Shown one piece after another: positions 33,453 through 35,103 of a DNA stretch of 35,103 nt. The translations under genes were made by a program, and so were the position numbers. Below the pieces are notes generated by a model. It was not told the DNA's origin, did not search any database, and saw nothing but the letters and a program-made list of their open reading frames with translations. Origin of the DNA: Rhodospirillaceae bacterium (GTDB lineage: Bacteria > Pseudomonadota > Alphaproteobacteria > GCA-2731375); the NCBI GenBank assembly GCA_002731375.1, contig PCBT01000002.1, forward strand, positions 162,580 to 197,682, in the 5' to 3' direction. The first letter of the stretch is position 1, and each line of letters begins with the position of its first letter.

Positions 33453-33875
33453 ATGGTTCGGGATAAAGGCGCGGCCGAAAAAGAGCCGCCGCCGGGTTTC
33501 GTCATGGGGATGCGGAAAAGCCCTTATACCACTCTGAGCGGCCCGTTTTACGAGATCCCTGATGATGAAGAGGGCCGGCGCAGTTTTTGAGTCTCCGACG
33601 ATTATATCAACGATGCCGGTATCATCCATGGCGGCATGGTGATGAGTTTCACCGACAACCTGCTGGCCAGGACGGTTCCCAACAGTGGCGCCAGCCCGGC
33701 GGTGACCTTGCACATGACTACGGACTTTGTCGGCCCGGCCCATCTGGGTGATTGGGTCGAGGGCAAGGTCAACATCGTTCACCGCACCCGGACCCTGGTA
33801 TTTGTCGAGGGCGAGGTCTTTACCCGCAAGCGCCTGTTGATGACCGCCAAGGGCGTCTTTCGCCACCCAAACTGA
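33453..33875 (+). pseudogene. PaaI-type hotdog thioesterase with in-frame TGA
   Basis: Acyl-CoA thioesterase of the PaaI/DUF4442-like hotdog family. A single frame from ATG 33453 reads 'FVMGMRKSPYTTLSGPFYE', meets TGA at 33588-33590, and continues 'VSDDYINDAGIIHGGMVMSF', including the family signature N-x2-G-x2-HGG, to the normal end 'FTRKRLLMTAKGVFRHPN'. The TGA sits just before the signature, where Arg or Trp is usual; CGA to TGA or TGG to TGA is one base change. A restart at ATG 33636 would lose the HGG motif, so a working short form is unlikely. It directly follows the DUF192 gene. Confidence 0.8.
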
Positions 33876-33892
33876 AACCACGAAGGACGCAG

Positions 33893-34876
33893 CTAGGAGT
33901 TAGAGGCCGCCAGCTGCTGCGCTAACTTGAGCGCCAGGGCGCCCGCCACCCGGCGCCGGTAGTGAGGTGGCGTGACGGTGGTCTTCATAGCCTTGGCCTG
34001 GCTGCGTATGGCATCTCGCAGTTCTTCCAAACAGGCCTGGTCGGGCGCGCGGCCGATAAATTTATCCAGCTTGCCGGCCAGGAAGGGCAGGGGCGAAACA
34101 CCGGTCAGGCCAACCCGTAGATCGGCGATCTTGCCATCGTGGAGCGCCATTCGCATGGCGACGCCGGCCAGGGGGAAATCGATGGAACCACGGACCCGGG
34201 ATTTTTCATAGTCGGAGGCCATGGGTGCGGACGGTTTTGCCACATGTACCGCGACTAGTAATTCATCTTTTGACAGGGTTAGGTGATCCATGCCGTCATT
34301 GCGGTATAGATCCGCCAAGGCCACGCGCCGGCGCCCGTTGGGGCCCGCCAATTCCACCTCCGCATCGAATAATAACAATGCCGGGGCCACGTCTCCGGAA
34401 AAGGCGGCGAAGCATTTTTTGCCGCCGGGCGCAACGTGGCAGATCTCGCCCCGGCTTTTCAGACAGTAATTGTTGGCGGCCCGCCACCATTCGCTTTGAT
34501 TGTAAAAGACACAGCGGGTGTCGAGGCACAGATTGCCGCCCAGGGTGCCGTATTCCCGATGGCTGGGTCCCGCGACTTCGCCGGCGGCCCGTGCCACGGC
34601 GGCGAAATGCTTTTGTATCAAGGCGCTATTGTCCAGGTCCCGCAATATCACGCCGCCGCCGATCGTGATCGTATCGCCGGCATCCTTAATCGCCTGCATC
34701 TCGGCGATATTGTTCAGGTAAATTAGACTGTCGGGCTGTTCGATGCCCCGGCGCACATTGACCAGAAAATCGCTGCCACCTGCCAGATAGTGTCCGTTGG
34801 ACGCGGCGCTATACAGACTGACGGCATCCTCCACGCTGCTCGGATGGTACAGGGTCAAATTAGAGAGGAGTTCCAT
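33893..34876 (-). CDS. hcrB: 4-hydroxybenzoyl-CoA reductase-like beta subunit (FAD and 4Fe-4S)
   Basis: FAD-binding subunit of a xanthine-oxidase-family molybdoenzyme, 327 residues. FAD motifs 'YLAGGSDFLVNVRRG' (30-44) and 'TLGGNLCLDTRC' (111-122) are clear. It carries the extra loop that marks 4-hydroxybenzoyl-CoA reductase: C122, C138, C146 and C155 in 'TRCVFYNQSEWWRAANNYCL' and 'GEICHVAPGGKKC'. In Thauera aromatica HcrB an equivalent loop binds a [4Fe-4S] cluster and allows low-potential reductive dehydroxylation. The ATG overlaps the stop of the upstream subunit (TGATG). Reaction direction and exact substrate here are inferred from that similarity; other aryl-CoA substrates are possible. 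Confidence 0.9.
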   Translation of the reverse strand: MELLSNLTLYHPSSVEDAVSLYSAASNGHYLAGGSDFLVNVRRGIEQPDSLIYLNNIAEMQAIKDAGDTITIGGGVILRDLDNSALIQKHFAAVARAAGEVAGPSHREYGTLGGNLCLDTRCVFYNQSEWWRAANNYCLKSRGEICHVAPGGKKCFAAFSGDVAPALLLFDAEVELAGPNGRRRVALADLYRNDGMDHLTLSKDELLVAVHVAKPSAPMASDYEKSRVRGSIDFPLAGVAMRMALHDGKIADLRVGLTGVSPLPFLAGKLDKFIGRAPDQACLEELRDAIRSQAKAMKTTVTPPHYRRRVAGALALKLAQQLAASNS

Positions 34877-35103
34877 CAGGCGGCCCCTCCATCGCTAGTC
34901 GCTGCCGCCCGGTTATCACGGGCCTTTTGCTCCAGCAGTTCAAGCAAGCGGTCCGGACTCAGGGGTAAGTCGGCGGCGCGGACGCCCATGGCATCGGCCA
35001 CGGCGTTGGTCAAGGCGGGCAGAAATCCGCTGAGGGAACCTTCGCCTGCTTCCTTTGCTCCGAACGGACCATTGGGGTCGGCGGCTTCGATAATGCCAAC
35101 CTC
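34876..35103 (-). CDS. Molybdopterin-binding subunit of aryl-CoA reductase (C-terminal part)
   Basis: Partial gene entering from beyond the window end; 75 residues plus stop. It reads 'EVGIIEAADPNGPFGAKEAG' then 'GSLSGFLPALTNAVADAMG', the C-terminal signature of xanthine-dehydrogenase-family large subunits, where 'GAKEAGE' holds the active-site Glu. Its TGA overlaps the ATG of the FAD subunit gene, so translation is coupled. By its partner it is expected to be hcrA-like, but the diagnostic parts lie outside the window. Confidence 0.9.
   Translation of the reverse strand, partial: EVGIIEAADPNGPFGAKEAGEGSLSGFLPALTNAVADAMGVRAADLPLSPDRLLELLEQKARDNRAAATSDGGAA

Noticed and set aside
33588-33590. 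TGA as a selenocysteine codon in the thioesterase
   Set aside because: PaaI-type thioesterases have no catalytic Cys at this position and no selenocysteine-insertion hairpin is evident just downstream.

Overview
The window looks like chromosomal DNA of a GC-rich alphaproteobacterium, probably Rhodospirillales-like. The evidence is gene content only: the F1-ATPase zeta-type inhibitor (DUF1476), a purC-purS-purQ-purL-bolA-grxD block with purB nearby, a PAS_5 protein, Zur/ZnuBC, and many CaiB/BaiF CoA-transferases, SDRs and acyl-CoA carboxyltransferase subunits. No rRNA, tRNA, CRISPR array, transposase or phage gene was seen.

Layout. 1-8868: mostly plus-strand catabolic and accessory genes (CoA-transferase end, enoyl-CoA hydratase, TauD-like dioxygenase, ketopantoate-reductase-like protein, SDR, methyltransferase, PLP enzyme, second CoA-transferase), broken up by a decayed FecR-domain gene and a PAS_5 gene with one in-frame stop. 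8911-14664: minus-strand housekeeping block (DOPA 4,5-dioxygenase-like protein, grxD, a methyl-accepting chemotaxis remnant, bolA, purL, purQ, purS, purC). 14890-19464: a CoA-transferase remnant, NIPSNAP protein and acyl-CoA synthetase sit between purC and the DUF1476/purB pair. 19590-23769: a histidine-kinase remnant, a carboxyltransferase, an AA_synth protein, an SDR, a frameshifted GcvR-like double-ACT gene and a pentapeptide-repeat protein. 23855-29079: minus-strand operon of an AMACR-like racemase, two tandemly duplicated carboxyltransferases and an SDR. 29345-30455: a small conserved protein, a c-type cytochrome whose haem motif has lost one cysteine, and a 2Fe-2S ferredoxin. 30573-32771: a zinc-uptake operon (znuC-znuB-zur) behind a Zur-box-like palindrome. 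32796-35103: a flagellin-like scrap, a DUF192 protein, a thioesterase with an in-frame TGA, and the start of an hcrA-hcrB (4-hydroxybenzoyl-CoA reductase-like) operon running in from beyond the window.

How it fits together. Most accessory genes act on CoA thioesters: activation (AMP-ligase), CoA transfer, epimerisation, hydration, dehydrogenation, carboxylation, thioester hydrolysis and possible reductive dehydroxylation of an aromatic acyl-CoA. The other strong theme is gene decay. About nine loci are single-lesion or truncated remnants, several with sensory or motility functions, while the core genes between them are intact. I found no convincing wholly new system. The best leads are the biotin-carboxylase-less racemase/carboxyltransferase/SDR operon, the one-cysteine cytochrome, and the cluster of single-lesion genes.
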